Positions 1-5,701 of a DNA stretch of 19,420 nucleotides are shown here, in pieces. The stretch is from DATCKG01 sp036562385 (lineage in GTDB: Bacteria > Bacillota > Sulfobacillia > Symbiobacteriales > Symbiobacteriaceae), in assembly GCA_036562385.1 (NCBI GenBank), contig DATCKG010000104.1, positions 1 through 19,420 of the forward strand. The letters run 5' to 3'. A program made the position numbers and the translations under genes. Positions within the stretch are counted from its first letter, which is position 1. Each line of letters starts with the position of its first letter. Below the pieces are notes generated by a model. That model was not told the origin of the DNA. It saw nothing but the letters and a program-made list of their open reading frames with translations, and searched no databases.

Positions 1-15
1 ACCCGCATGCTGCCA

Positions 16-58
16 AGGAAAAGAAAAATGCGGGCGCTACTTCGTCACGTAGGCCCGC
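16..58 (-). terminator. Terminator-like hairpin with T-rich tail, minus strand
   Basis: GCGGGC (30-35) pairs with GCCCGC (53-58) and CTAC (37-40) pairs with GTAG (49-52), with G36 bulged and an 8-base loop. On the minus strand the hairpin is followed by a T-rich tract (complement of 16-28). No minus-strand gene ends just to its right, so it probably lies in the leader of the IS gene to the left, where it would stop outside transcription from entering. Confidence 0.6.
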
Positions 59-121
59 CAAAGATCACCCCTGGCGAAAACCAGCAGTGATCCCACGCCA
101 GGCCCATTCTACCACATCCGG

Positions 122-173
122 GGTGACAGGATCACTGACGAGTTTCAGGTGACAAAATCACTGGCGCTTGACA
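122..173. repeat. Two tandem 26-bp imperfect direct repeats
   Basis: Copy 1 is 122-147 and copy 2 is 148-173, joined without a spacer. Both begin GGTGACA, share ATCACTG in the middle and end in CA; they differ at a handful of positions. Within each copy GTGA and TCAC form a short inverted repeat, as expected for a protein-binding site such as a transposase site. The last six bases of copy 2 read TTGACA, which could also serve as a -35 box facing the thiamine gene. Confidence 0.75.
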
Positions 174-194
174 GGCCGCCGGCGTTAAGGTTGC

Positions 195-224
195 TTGCTG
201 CATATTTCTAATGTAAACTATACG
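195..224 (+). promoter_or_regulatory. Candidate promoter of the riboswitch-thiN transcript
   Basis: TTGCTG (195-200) and TATACG (219-224) are 18 bases apart in an AT-rich patch just before the riboswitch. A start near 230 would put the whole aptamer in the transcript. Both boxes are imperfect. TAAACT (214-219), or the TTGACA at 168-173, are alternative elements, so the placement is tentative. Confidence 0.3.
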
Positions 225-242
225 ACAAAACCGCATACGGGA

Positions 243-335
243 ACCATCCGGGGAGCCCCGGTAGGGGGCTGAGAAAGGGCGGTTGCGTCCTGACCCGTTT
301 ACCTGATCAGGGTAATGCCTGCGAAGGGAGATGGT
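243..335 (+). promoter_or_regulatory. TPP (THI-box) riboswitch aptamer
   Basis: The hallmark segments of the thiamine pyrophosphate riboswitch are present in order: CTGAGA (269-274), GACCC (292-296), ACCTGATC (301-308), AATGCC (314-319) and GCGAAGGGA (321-329). The closing P1 helix is formed by ACCATC (243-248) and GATGGT (330-335). The RNA binds TPP and in this class usually represses thiamine synthesis or uptake genes. An intrinsic terminator (343-377) lies directly downstream, so control is probably by premature termination. A candidate antiterminator pairs 308-314 with 346-353, the 5' arm of the terminator. The downstream gene carries a ThiN domain, which agrees. Confidence 0.95.
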
Positions 336-342
336 GGTTTGC

Positions 343-377
343 GACTACCCCTGCCCCGGGCGTAGTCTTTCTTTTTT
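343..377 (+). terminator. Riboswitch-controlled intrinsic terminator
   Basis: GACTAC (343-348) pairs with GTAGTC (362-367), extended by CCC (349-351) with GGG (358-360) and one bulged C at 361. It is followed by TTTCTTTTTT (368-377). It lies between the TPP aptamer and the ribosome binding site of the thiN fusion gene, as expected for an expression platform that stops transcription when TPP is bound. Confidence 0.88.
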
Positions 378-396
378 CATAAAGGAGGTACATGGC

Positions 397-1983
397 GTGA
401 TCGGCAAGGTGAACGACGACTTTTTCCGGCGAGCCATCCTGCCCCATACCGGTGCTTCGCAGCCCGAGGTGGTGACCGGTCCCCGCATGGGGGTGGACGC
501 GGCGCTGCTGCGCATCGGTGATCTGTACATGGCCGTGGCGGAGGACCCGGTCTTCCCCGGCTCGGCCACCGACCCGGAGACCTTCGGCTGGATCACCGTC
601 CACATCGGCGCCAGCGACGTGGCGGTCACCGGCATCATGCCCCGGTTCATGACCTATTCCCTGCTCTTGCCCCCCGGCACTCCCGAATCCTACATCGAAC
701 GTACCGTAAAGTCCATCAGCGAGACCGCCCGGGAACTGGGCATCAGCATTGTCGGCGGCCACACAGGATATTACACCGCCGTAAGCGTCCCGACCATCGG
801 CGGCATCACCGTATGGGGATTCGGCAAGGAGGCGGTCACCGCCGCCGGCGCCCGCCCCGGCGATAAGGTGATCATCACCAAGGGGGCCGCGGTGGAGACA
901 GCGGCCATCCTGGCCGATGAGGCAGGGGAGTGGCTCAAGTCCCGGGGTGTCCAGCCTGCCCTGGTGGAGCGGGCCCGGGCCCGGATCCGGGAGATGACCG
1001 TGGTGGAGGACGCCCGCATCGCCATGAGCGTAGGTGGTGTCCGAGCCATGCATGACGCCACCGAGGGCGGCGTCGCGCGGGGCCTGTGGGAGATCGCAGA
1101 TGCTTCCGGCGTCGGGATGCGCATCGACCGCAGCCGGGTGCCGGTGCCGGAAGATATCGCCGCCATCTGCAGCGTCACCGGTCTCGACCCCCTGGAGGTG
1201 ATCAGCGAAGGTACCCTCCTGATCACGTGCGCCGCTGAGAAGGCGGAGGAGATCGTGGCGGCCCTCGAGGCCCGTCAGATCCCCGCAGCCATCATCGGCG
1301 ATGTGGTGGACAAGTCCCAGGGCTGCCTGTGGGTGGAGAAAGACGGCACCACCCGGCCCATCCTGCCCCCGCCGGTAGACCGCTTCTGGGAGGTGCTGGC
1401 CGAGGTCCTGGAGCGGCCGGAGGGTCCGATGACCCCAGCCGAGCGCCAGCTGTGCGCGGAACTGGAACAGGCGCTGACGGCCCTTCAGACGCCGGAGGTG
1501 GCAGCCCTGATTCCGGAAGTGGGGGCCAACATCGCCTATGCCCTCCCCGGCGCCACCCGGTTTGAGGAGATCGCCGCGGTGCCGGGCCGGCTGCACAACG
1601 TACAGGGAAAGGTGGTCCACATGCGCCGGCCGGCCATGGCAGCCTCCCGTCACATGGGCACCACCCTCCTGCACATTCGTTCCTTCTTCCCTGAAGCCCG
1701 GTGTGTGATCAACCTCCGGAATCAACCCGTCGTACGGGAGGCCCTCTCCCGGCTACCCTGGCGAGTGGTCTCCATGCCCACGCCGGAGGGCTACCGACAG
1801 ACCCACGACGACTACGTCCGTGACCTGCAGGCCACCCTGCAAGGTTGCCAGGAGCTTCCCGACGTGATCGAGATCCCGGACCGCCTGAACCTGGAGCGGC
1901 TGATCCTCGTGTTGGCGGACAGCCTGCCTGCCCTGGTTGAAAAGGTCACCACCCTCGCCCGGGAAGTAAATACGCTGCAGTAG
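397..1983 (+). CDS. PurM/HypE-like (AIR synthase-related) domain fused to ThiN thiamine-phosphate synthase domain
   Basis: The start is the GTG at 397, behind AAAGGAGG (381-388). An upstream in-frame ATG (331) lies inside the riboswitch P1 helix and before the terminator, so it is rejected. The 528-residue product has two parts. Residues ~1-330 resemble the PurM/HypE/SelD/ThiL ATP-binding superfamily, with an early GVDAALL segment, a GGHTGYY loop (~121-127) and HDATEGGVARG (~219-229); the C-terminal cysteine motif of true HypE is absent. Residues ~345-525 match ThiN, the archaeal-type enzyme that joins HMP-PP and thiazole phosphate into thiamine phosphate: EVGANIAYALPGA, then VPGR (Arg398) and SRHM (Arg418, His419). 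Arg398 and His419 are 21 residues apart, like the Arg/His pair I recall as catalytic in archaeal ThiN. The TPP riboswitch supports a thiamine role. Whether the first domain is a ThiL-like kinase is inference. Confidence 0.88.
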   Translation: MIGKVNDDFFRRAILPHTGASQPEVVTGPRMGVDAALLRIGDLYMAVAEDPVFPGSATDPETFGWITVHIGASDVAVTGIMPRFMTYSLLLPPGTPESYIERTVKSISETARELGISIVGGHTGYYTAVSVPTIGGITVWGFGKEAVTAAGARPGDKVIITKGAAVETAAILADEAGEWLKSRGVQPALVERARARIREMTVVEDARIAMSVGGVRAMHDATEGGVARGLWEIADASGVGMRIDRSRVPVPEDIAAICSVTGLDPLEVISEGTLLITCAAEKAEEIVAALEARQIPAAIIGDVVDKSQGCLWVEKDGTTRPILPPPVDRFWEVLAEVLERPEGPMTPAERQLCAELEQALTALQTPEVAALIPEVGANIAYALPGATRFEEIAAVPGRLHNVQGKVVHMRRPAMAASRHMGTTLLHIRSFFPEARCVINLRNQPVVREALSRLPWRVVSMPTPEGYRQTHDDYVRDLQATLQGCQELPDVIEIPDRLNLERLILVLADSLPALVEKVTTLAREVNTLQ

Positions 1984-2000
1984 CCCCTCCGGGTGGGGCT
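1982..2000. terminator. Weak hairpin between convergent genes
   Basis: AGCCCC (1982-1987) pairs with GGGGCT (1995-2000) around a 7-base loop, overlapping the stop codon of the thiN fusion gene and 12 bases before the stop of the convergent FapA-family gene. There is no T tract on either side, so it is at best a weak terminator. Confidence 0.3.
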
Positions 2001-2011
2001 GTGCGGACGCC

Positions 2012-3715
2012 CTAATCCCGCTGGCGTACGACCAGCTGGCCGCGGGCGTTGACGCCGGCCACCACCCGGATCATTTCGTTCTTGATCTCCCGCCGGTCGC
2101 TGCCGATTTCCAGCACGCAGCCGGGCTCAATCTGATCGATCAGCATCCGTCCGCCGGCCCGCACCACCACCGGAGCGGTGCCCCGGAGAGTGGCCAGGGT
2201 GCCCAGCGTCACCTCTTCGCCGGCCACCAGTTCGCTCTGGGTCAGGATGGCCTCCTCCGGCGTTCGAATGGACCCGCCGCAGAACAAGGCGGAGTTGGCC
2301 ACCCGCTCCTGCACCAGAATGTCCCCGCCGGCCCAGACAGTCACATGGGCCAGGGCCTGAACCGATACGTTCCGGCCCGTAAGATTCTCGGCTTCCGCGG
2401 CCATCTTCTCCAGGATCTCCAGCAGCCGGGTCACCGAAACCAGGTCCAGGCCGTCGGCAGCCCGGGCGCCCATGAAGACCTGAGCCAGTTCCTCATTCAG
2501 CCTCACGTACTCCGGATGACTGAGGCCGATCTCCTCCGCCCGCCGCCGCAGAACCCGGACATGGTTCTGCACCTCCCGGAAGGTCTCTTCCTTCACCGCA
2601 GCGTGGCGGCTCAGCGTCTCCCGGATGCCTTCCAGGCTGCGGCGAATCCAGGCCAGGTCTCCCTTCATGGGCAGGAAGTGGCCCTTCGGAATGGTGTACA
2701 GGTAGCTGTCGGTGGCTTCGCCCCGGATGGTGATGACCTCGGCGTGGATTTCGCTCCTCTCCACGTCCCCCATCACCAACACCTCGCCCGCGGCGCGAAT
2801 CTTCGCTCCCCGGGCGCCGCCCCGGATGATCACGTCCGCCTCCGATTCCAGCATCCCTTCCACGTCGCCATCGATCTGCCTGACCGGGAAGACGTGGACC
2901 TTCAGCCCCTCCGGTGTGGAAACCGCCCGGGCCCGGCCAGGCACCGAAGCCACCAGGCGATCCCCTCCCAGCAGGCGGGTCCCTTCGCCCGGCAGATAGG
3001 GCTGGCCGCCCTCCACATCCTCATAGACCTTGGTCACTTCGCCCCGGACGGTGATGCGCGGCTTGTTCGGCTGCCCGCCCTGGTACAGGGCGATCACCTG
3101 CCCGGCCTCCACCAGGGACAGCTCTCCCAGCCGCCAGACCCACTCGCCCCGCACCGGCTTCTGGGGCTCCTGGCCGCGGGCGATCACCACCGGCTGGCCA
3201 ATGGGACCCTTGAGGGCCTGCTCCACGGCCGCCTCATCAATGCCGTAGACCACACCCAGCTCCTTCAGGCGTTCCATCACCAGTTGCTTGGGCGCAACGG
3301 CACGGCTGCGGGCCCTGGGGGAGCAGGCAGCCTTGAGCTGCGCCTGCTGGCGGCCCTCCAGGGTCACCGTGTCCGGCTGCCGAAAGGGGTCGGCTGTCAG
3401 GGTCATGGTGACAGTCATGCCGTCGGCCGAAATCTCCAGGTCCATAAAGTTGTCGTTATCCGGCAGGATTTCGTATCGGATCTCATCCGTCGCGGTGACA
3501 ACCGTGGGGCCTTCCACCGTCTGACCGTTGATCCACAGCCGGATTCCCGGACCAGGAGCCAGTGTAGCATATCGTCCGTTGCCCACAGGGTCATGTACCA
3601 CCAAACGCCCCCCTGTCAACTCCACCCACCCGTCGTGGTTGGAGAAGGGGGGCTCACTTCTTTGGGGTTCGTCGCGTTTGTGGCCAAGACGGTTGAACCA
3701 ACGGTGCCAGACCAT
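2012..3715 (-). CDS. FapA-family (DUF342) polymer-forming-type protein
   Basis: A 567-residue protein of the FapA/DUF342 family, common in Firmicutes, Vibrio and relatives, with poorly defined roles (cell envelope or regulation). The start is the ATG at 3715 with GGGGAGG nine to ten bases upstream; an in-frame TTG at 3742 is further out and lacks a site. Seen in order: a β-rich N-terminal part (~22-120), the conserved region (~140-270), a run of short β-helix-like turns (DVIIRGGARGAKIRAAGE, ~295-310, and VMGDVERSEIHAEVITIRG), a charged helical stretch likely to form a coiled coil (~350-400), and a second β-helix segment to the end (VWAGGDILVQERVANS, then LVAGEEVTLGTLATLRG). There is no signal peptide or membrane segment, so it is probably cytoplasmic. 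It lies 61 bases after the hydrolase gene and is probably cotranscribed with it. Its exact function is unknown. Confidence 0.85.
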   Translation of the reverse strand: MVWHRWFNRLGHKRDEPQRSEPPFSNHDGWVELTGGRLVVHDPVGNGRYATLAPGPGIRLWINGQTVEGPTVVTATDEIRYEILPDNDNFMDLEISADGMTVTMTLTADPFRQPDTVTLEGRQQAQLKAACSPRARSRAVAPKQLVMERLKELGVVYGIDEAAVEQALKGPIGQPVVIARGQEPQKPVRGEWVWRLGELSLVEAGQVIALYQGGQPNKPRITVRGEVTKVYEDVEGGQPYLPGEGTRLLGGDRLVASVPGRARAVSTPEGLKVHVFPVRQIDGDVEGMLESEADVIIRGGARGAKIRAAGEVLVMGDVERSEIHAEVITIRGEATDSYLYTIPKGHFLPMKGDLAWIRRSLEGIRETLSRHAAVKEETFREVQNHVRVLRRRAEEIGLSHPEYVRLNEELAQVFMGARAADGLDLVSVTRLLEILEKMAAEAENLTGRNVSVQALAHVTVWAGGDILVQERVANSALFCGGSIRTPEEAILTQSELVAGEEVTLGTLATLRGTAPVVVRAGGRMLIDQIEPGCVLEIGSDRREIKNEMIRVVAGVNARGQLVVRQRD

Positions 3716-3776
3716 TGTGTCCACTCCTCCCCGGGCGATCAACCATTTCTGGAGAAGTACTACTTATAAAGGAATA

Positions 3777-4613
3777 CTACTTAATGTGTACTAACACCTC
3801 CTTATTCAACCATTCCCATATATCCTGAAACACTTTCTTATAGCCAGGATCATTGAAAATTTCGTGGTACTTGCCCGGGTAGAGGCGAAAGGCCTTGCGG
3901 GCATGGGGCACCCGCTCATAGACCTGGCGGGCCGCCGCGGGACTGACCAGCAGGTCGTCACCGGCCTGCAGAAACAGCGCGGGCGCCTGTAACTCGCCAC
4001 CTCTGCCCGTCCGGCAGTCCCGGCCGGCCCGCAGGCACTCCACAAACCAGCGGGGCGTGACCGTCCTGCCCACCAGGGGATCGCACTGGTATGCCCTGAC
4101 CACCGCCGGATCGCGGCTGAGCACCCAGGCAGGTACCGGGTTGGGAATCTGCAACTGGGGCGCCAGCCGGCCGAGAACGTGTGCTGCCGCCCGAAGCAGG
4201 GGCCCCCCGCCCCAGCGCAGGCCGAAAAAAGGCGAAGAAAGGACCACCGCCGAGAGGGTCTCGGGGTAGGCGACGGCATACCGGTACGCGATCAGGCCGC
4301 CCAGGCTGTGCCCCACCAAAACGGGGCGGCAAATTCCGCACTGCTCCAGAAAGCAGCGCAGGTCCGTCAGGTAGTCCTCGAACCGGTCCACGTAGCACCG
4401 AATCCCTTCGGAACGGCCAAAGCCGCGCTGGTCCAGGCCGTACACCGCCAGCCCATGCTGCAGAAAATAGTCCACCACGTGCCCATAGCGGCCCATGTGT
4501 TCGTTGGTGCCGTGAACGATCACCATGCTGCCCGCCGGCCGCTCCGGCTCCCAGGTCCGGCAAAACAGCCGGAGTCCGTCCGGAGTAGTGATGAACCCCT
4601 CGGTCCGCCGCAT
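3777..4613 (-). CDS. Alpha/beta hydrolase, monoacylglycerol lipase/lysophospholipase-like
   Basis: A 278-residue serine hydrolase of the Hydrolase_4 (monoglyceride lipase/lysophospholipase, PldB-like) group. The start is the ATG at 4613, 11 bases after GGGGGAGG; a farther GTG start would add 32 residues with no similarity to the fold. Seen: oxyanion motif VHGTNEHMGRY (His34-Gly35), nucleophile elbow GHSLGG (Ser103), and the likely acid and base Asp220 (GDDLLV) and His250 (KYHEIF). Also seen are the strand-helix pattern GLAVYGLDQRGFGRS and a short cap region (~130-190). There is no signal peptide or membrane segment, so it should act in the cytosol or at the inner membrane face on lipid esters; the true substrate is not shown by sequence. 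It is the first gene of a probable pair with the FapA-family gene. No convincing promoter is visible in the 95 bases between it and the coat-gene terminator. Confidence 0.88.
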   Translation of the reverse strand: MRRTEGFITTPDGLRLFCRTWEPERPAGSMVIVHGTNEHMGRYGHVVDYFLQHGLAVYGLDQRGFGRSEGIRCYVDRFEDYLTDLRCFLEQCGICRPVLVGHSLGGLIAYRYAVAYPETLSAVVLSSPFFGLRWGGGPLLRAAAHVLGRLAPQLQIPNPVPAWVLSRDPAVVRAYQCDPLVGRTVTPRWFVECLRAGRDCRTGRGGELQAPALFLQAGDDLLVSPAAARQVYERVPHARKAFRLYPGKYHEIFNDPGYKKVFQDIWEWLNKEVLVHIK

Positions 4614-4707
4614 CGGTCCGGGAACCTCCCCCGCCTTCTGTCGCCGGATCGTTTGTGCGCCACGTACGATCCACCTGGGACATATGCGGGGGACAGAAGC
4701 CGGCAGC

Positions 4708-4738
4708 ACAAAAGCACCCCCGCCATACTCGGCGGGGG
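4708..4738 (-). terminator. Intrinsic terminator of the coat protein operon
   Basis: On the plus strand CCCCCGCC (4717-4724) pairs with GGCGGGGG (4731-4738) around a 6-base loop. Read on the minus strand the hairpin is followed by GCTTTTGTG (four Ts, complement of 4710-4713). It lies 30 bases after the stop of the second coat gene and separates that operon from the hydrolase gene. Confidence 0.8.
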
Positions 4739-4767
4739 ATGGGCGATGTTCTCTTTACAGGCTCCCC

Positions 4768-5268
4768 TCAGTGAGACCGGGGGACGGAAGACCAGCCCTG
4801 GGTCTGCGTCGCCTGCTGGCCGGCCCAGGAAGACTGGAAGATGCCGCCTCCCTGCGCCTGGGCGCCGGCACTTTCCTGGGAGGTCTGCCCCTGCTGCATG
4901 GGCTTGAAAGGGAACTGGGTCTGGTACTGCTGGAACTGCTGCAGCGTGGCGTTCAGGGCCTGCACATCGGCCACCGGGATCTTGTACCAGCCCTTCTTGA
5001 ACATCAGCTGGAAAAGCTGCCGCTGGAGCTGCTGGCACGCATCGAAATTCTGCTTCATCACCTGCCAGAAGGGCTCCTGGGTCGCCTCATTCATGGCCAC
5101 ACTGTAGGCCGTGGTCAGGTACTTCTCCTGGGCCAGCAGGTCCTGCATTCGGTCCCGGTCGTTGACGGTAGCATCCTTCACCTGAGGCAGACCGGTGGCC
5201 TCCTGGTGAAACATCACCATGTGACCGCCTTCGAAGGCAAACTGCGGCTTAATCTGCTGCTGATTCAC
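4768..5268 (-). CDS. CotF-like spore coat protein
   Basis: A 166-residue protein related to the spore coat protein F (CotF) family, small ferritin-like helical proteins. The start is a GTG at 5268 with a purine-rich GGAGAGGGGGG site just upstream. Seen: a two-helix domain over residues ~35-100 (RMQDLLAQEKYLTTAYSVAM, then EPFWQVMKQNFDACQQLQRQ) followed by MFKKGWYKIP, a typical CotF-family ending for the domain. After that comes a low-complexity tail rich in Gln, Ala, Gly and Ser (~115-166). It follows the shorter coat gene after 18 bases and precedes a terminator, so the two form an operon, expected to be expressed in the mother cell during sporulation. No clear sporulation-sigma promoter could be placed. 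The family call is firm; the exact place in the spore coat is not known. Confidence 0.85.
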   Translation of the reverse strand: MNQQQIKPQFAFEGGHMVMFHQEATGLPQVKDATVNDRDRMQDLLAQEKYLTTAYSVAMNEATQEPFWQVMKQNFDACQQLQRQLFQLMFKKGWYKIPVADVQALNATLQQFQQYQTQFPFKPMQQGQTSQESAGAQAQGGGIFQSSWAGQQATQTQGWSSVPRSH

Positions 5269-5286
5269 GATCTCTTCCCCCCTCTC

Positions 5287-5520
5287 CTAGGCCTGCTGGG
5301 CGGACATCTTCTGGGTCTGCTGCTGCAGGTACTGCATCACCCGTTCGAGGTTGCGCTGGTGCTGCTCCGCCACCGTGAACATCAGGTTCCGGCATTCCGG
5401 ATCCGACGTCTGGTGGGCATACTGATAGGCCTTCTTGGCCGCCACTAGCTCCCACGACATCTGGTCCCGGATGTAAAACAGCTCCTTTTCGCTCAGCGGA
5501 GCCCGGTCGCTGATCTGCAT
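5287..5520 (-). CDS. Short CotF-like spore coat protein
   Basis: A 77-residue helical protein, first gene of the coat operon. The start is the ATG at 5520, just behind GGGGAGGTGGAGGG; an in-frame extension upstream would add 29 residues lacking similarity. Seen: DRAPLSEKELFYIRDQMSWE, then a helix with KKAYQYAHQTSDPECRN and a Gln-rich end (EQHQRNLERVMQYLQQQ). This matches the two-helix coat F domain: a phrase close to 'lsdkdlltdlL..eK' opens many family members, and the 'C.dp..R' turn separates the helices. It probably partners the longer CotF-like protein encoded 18 bases downstream. A small paralogue plus a longer one with a low-complexity tail is a common arrangement in spore formers. Location in the spore is inferred from family only. 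Confidence 0.8.
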   Translation of the reverse strand: MQISDRAPLSEKELFYIRDQMSWELVAAKKAYQYAHQTSDPECRNLMFTVAEQHQRNLERVMQYLQQQTQKMSAQQA

Positions 5521-5606
5521 CCCTCCACCTCCCCTTGGTACATGAAGGCGTTGCTCCGCCTCTATGGTGACCCAATCGGCACCTCTACATGCCCGCAGTG
5601 GCAGCA

Positions 5607-5637
5607 AGAAAAAAGCGCCTGCCGGCCAGGCAGGAGC
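5607..5637 (-). terminator. Terminator-like hairpin in the leader of the coat operon
   Basis: On the plus strand CCTGCC (5618-5623) pairs with GGCAGG (5629-5634) around a 5-base loop, with an outer GC/GC pair beyond a mismatch. On the minus strand it is followed by six Ts (complement of 5609-5614). It lies 87 bases upstream of the first coat gene's ATG. No minus-strand gene ends before it, since the region to the right belongs to the plus-strand transporter, so it may stop antisense transcription or act as an attenuator. Confidence 0.6.
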
Positions 5638-5687
5638 GGATCGAATTGGATCGAATTTTGACAGTCGTTATTTTCGCGGATCGATAT
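5638..5687 (+). repeat. Three phased GGATCGAWWT repeats upstream of the transporter
   Basis: GGATCGAATT occurs at 5638-5647 and 5648-5657, and the variant GGATCGATAT at 5678-5687. The offsets of 10 and 30 bases put all three on the same helical face. They cover the probable promoter and end at the ribosome binding site, so they are candidate regulator sites. Confidence 0.6.
5646..5674 (+). promoter_or_regulatory. Candidate promoter of the EamA transporter operon
   Basis: TTGGAT (5646-5651) and TATTTT (5669-5674) are 17 bases apart, giving a start near 5681, before the GGGGAGG site at 5688. Each box matches consensus only partly. It overlaps the phased GGATCGAWWT repeats (5638-5687). Confidence 0.3.
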
Positions 5688-5701
5688 GGGGAGGCGCTTG
5701 C

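Larger units (their letters stand above)
1..173 (-). mobile_element. Probable insertion-sequence terminus (IS21-like), body off the left edge
   Basis: Seen: two tandem 26-bp imperfect repeats (122-147 and 148-173), further GTGATC/GATCAC-containing segments at about 64-93, a TAGAAT -10-like box on the minus strand (111-106), and a hairpin with a T-rich tail (16-58, minus strand). No gene fits here. Repeated sub-terminal sequences of this kind are known at IS21-family ends, and read on the minus strand the order would be terminus, repeats, promoter, leader hairpin, then transposase beyond position 1. The family and the exact terminus at about 173 are inferences, since no transposase sequence lies in the window. 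It could instead be a non-IS repeat. Confidence 0.4.

Noticed and set aside
122..173. CRISPR-like repeat pair
   Set aside because: There are only two copies, they abut with no spacer and they differ from each other; this fits a transposase-binding repeat better.
331..396. Longer N terminus of the thiN fusion protein starting at the ATG at 331
   Set aside because: This ATG lies in P1 of the TPP riboswitch and upstream of the intrinsic terminator; the only good ribosome site is at 381-388, before the GTG at 397.
397..1400. Calling the N-terminal half hydrogenase maturation factor HypE
   Set aside because: The fold family fits, but the C-terminal cysteine motif of HypE is absent, no hydrogenase genes are nearby, and the riboswitch and ThiN domain point to thiamine.
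5658..5686. TTGACA at 5658-5663 as the -35 box of the EamA gene
   Set aside because: A -10 box at 17 bases (5681-5686) would be poor and would start transcription inside the ribosome binding site at 5688-5694.
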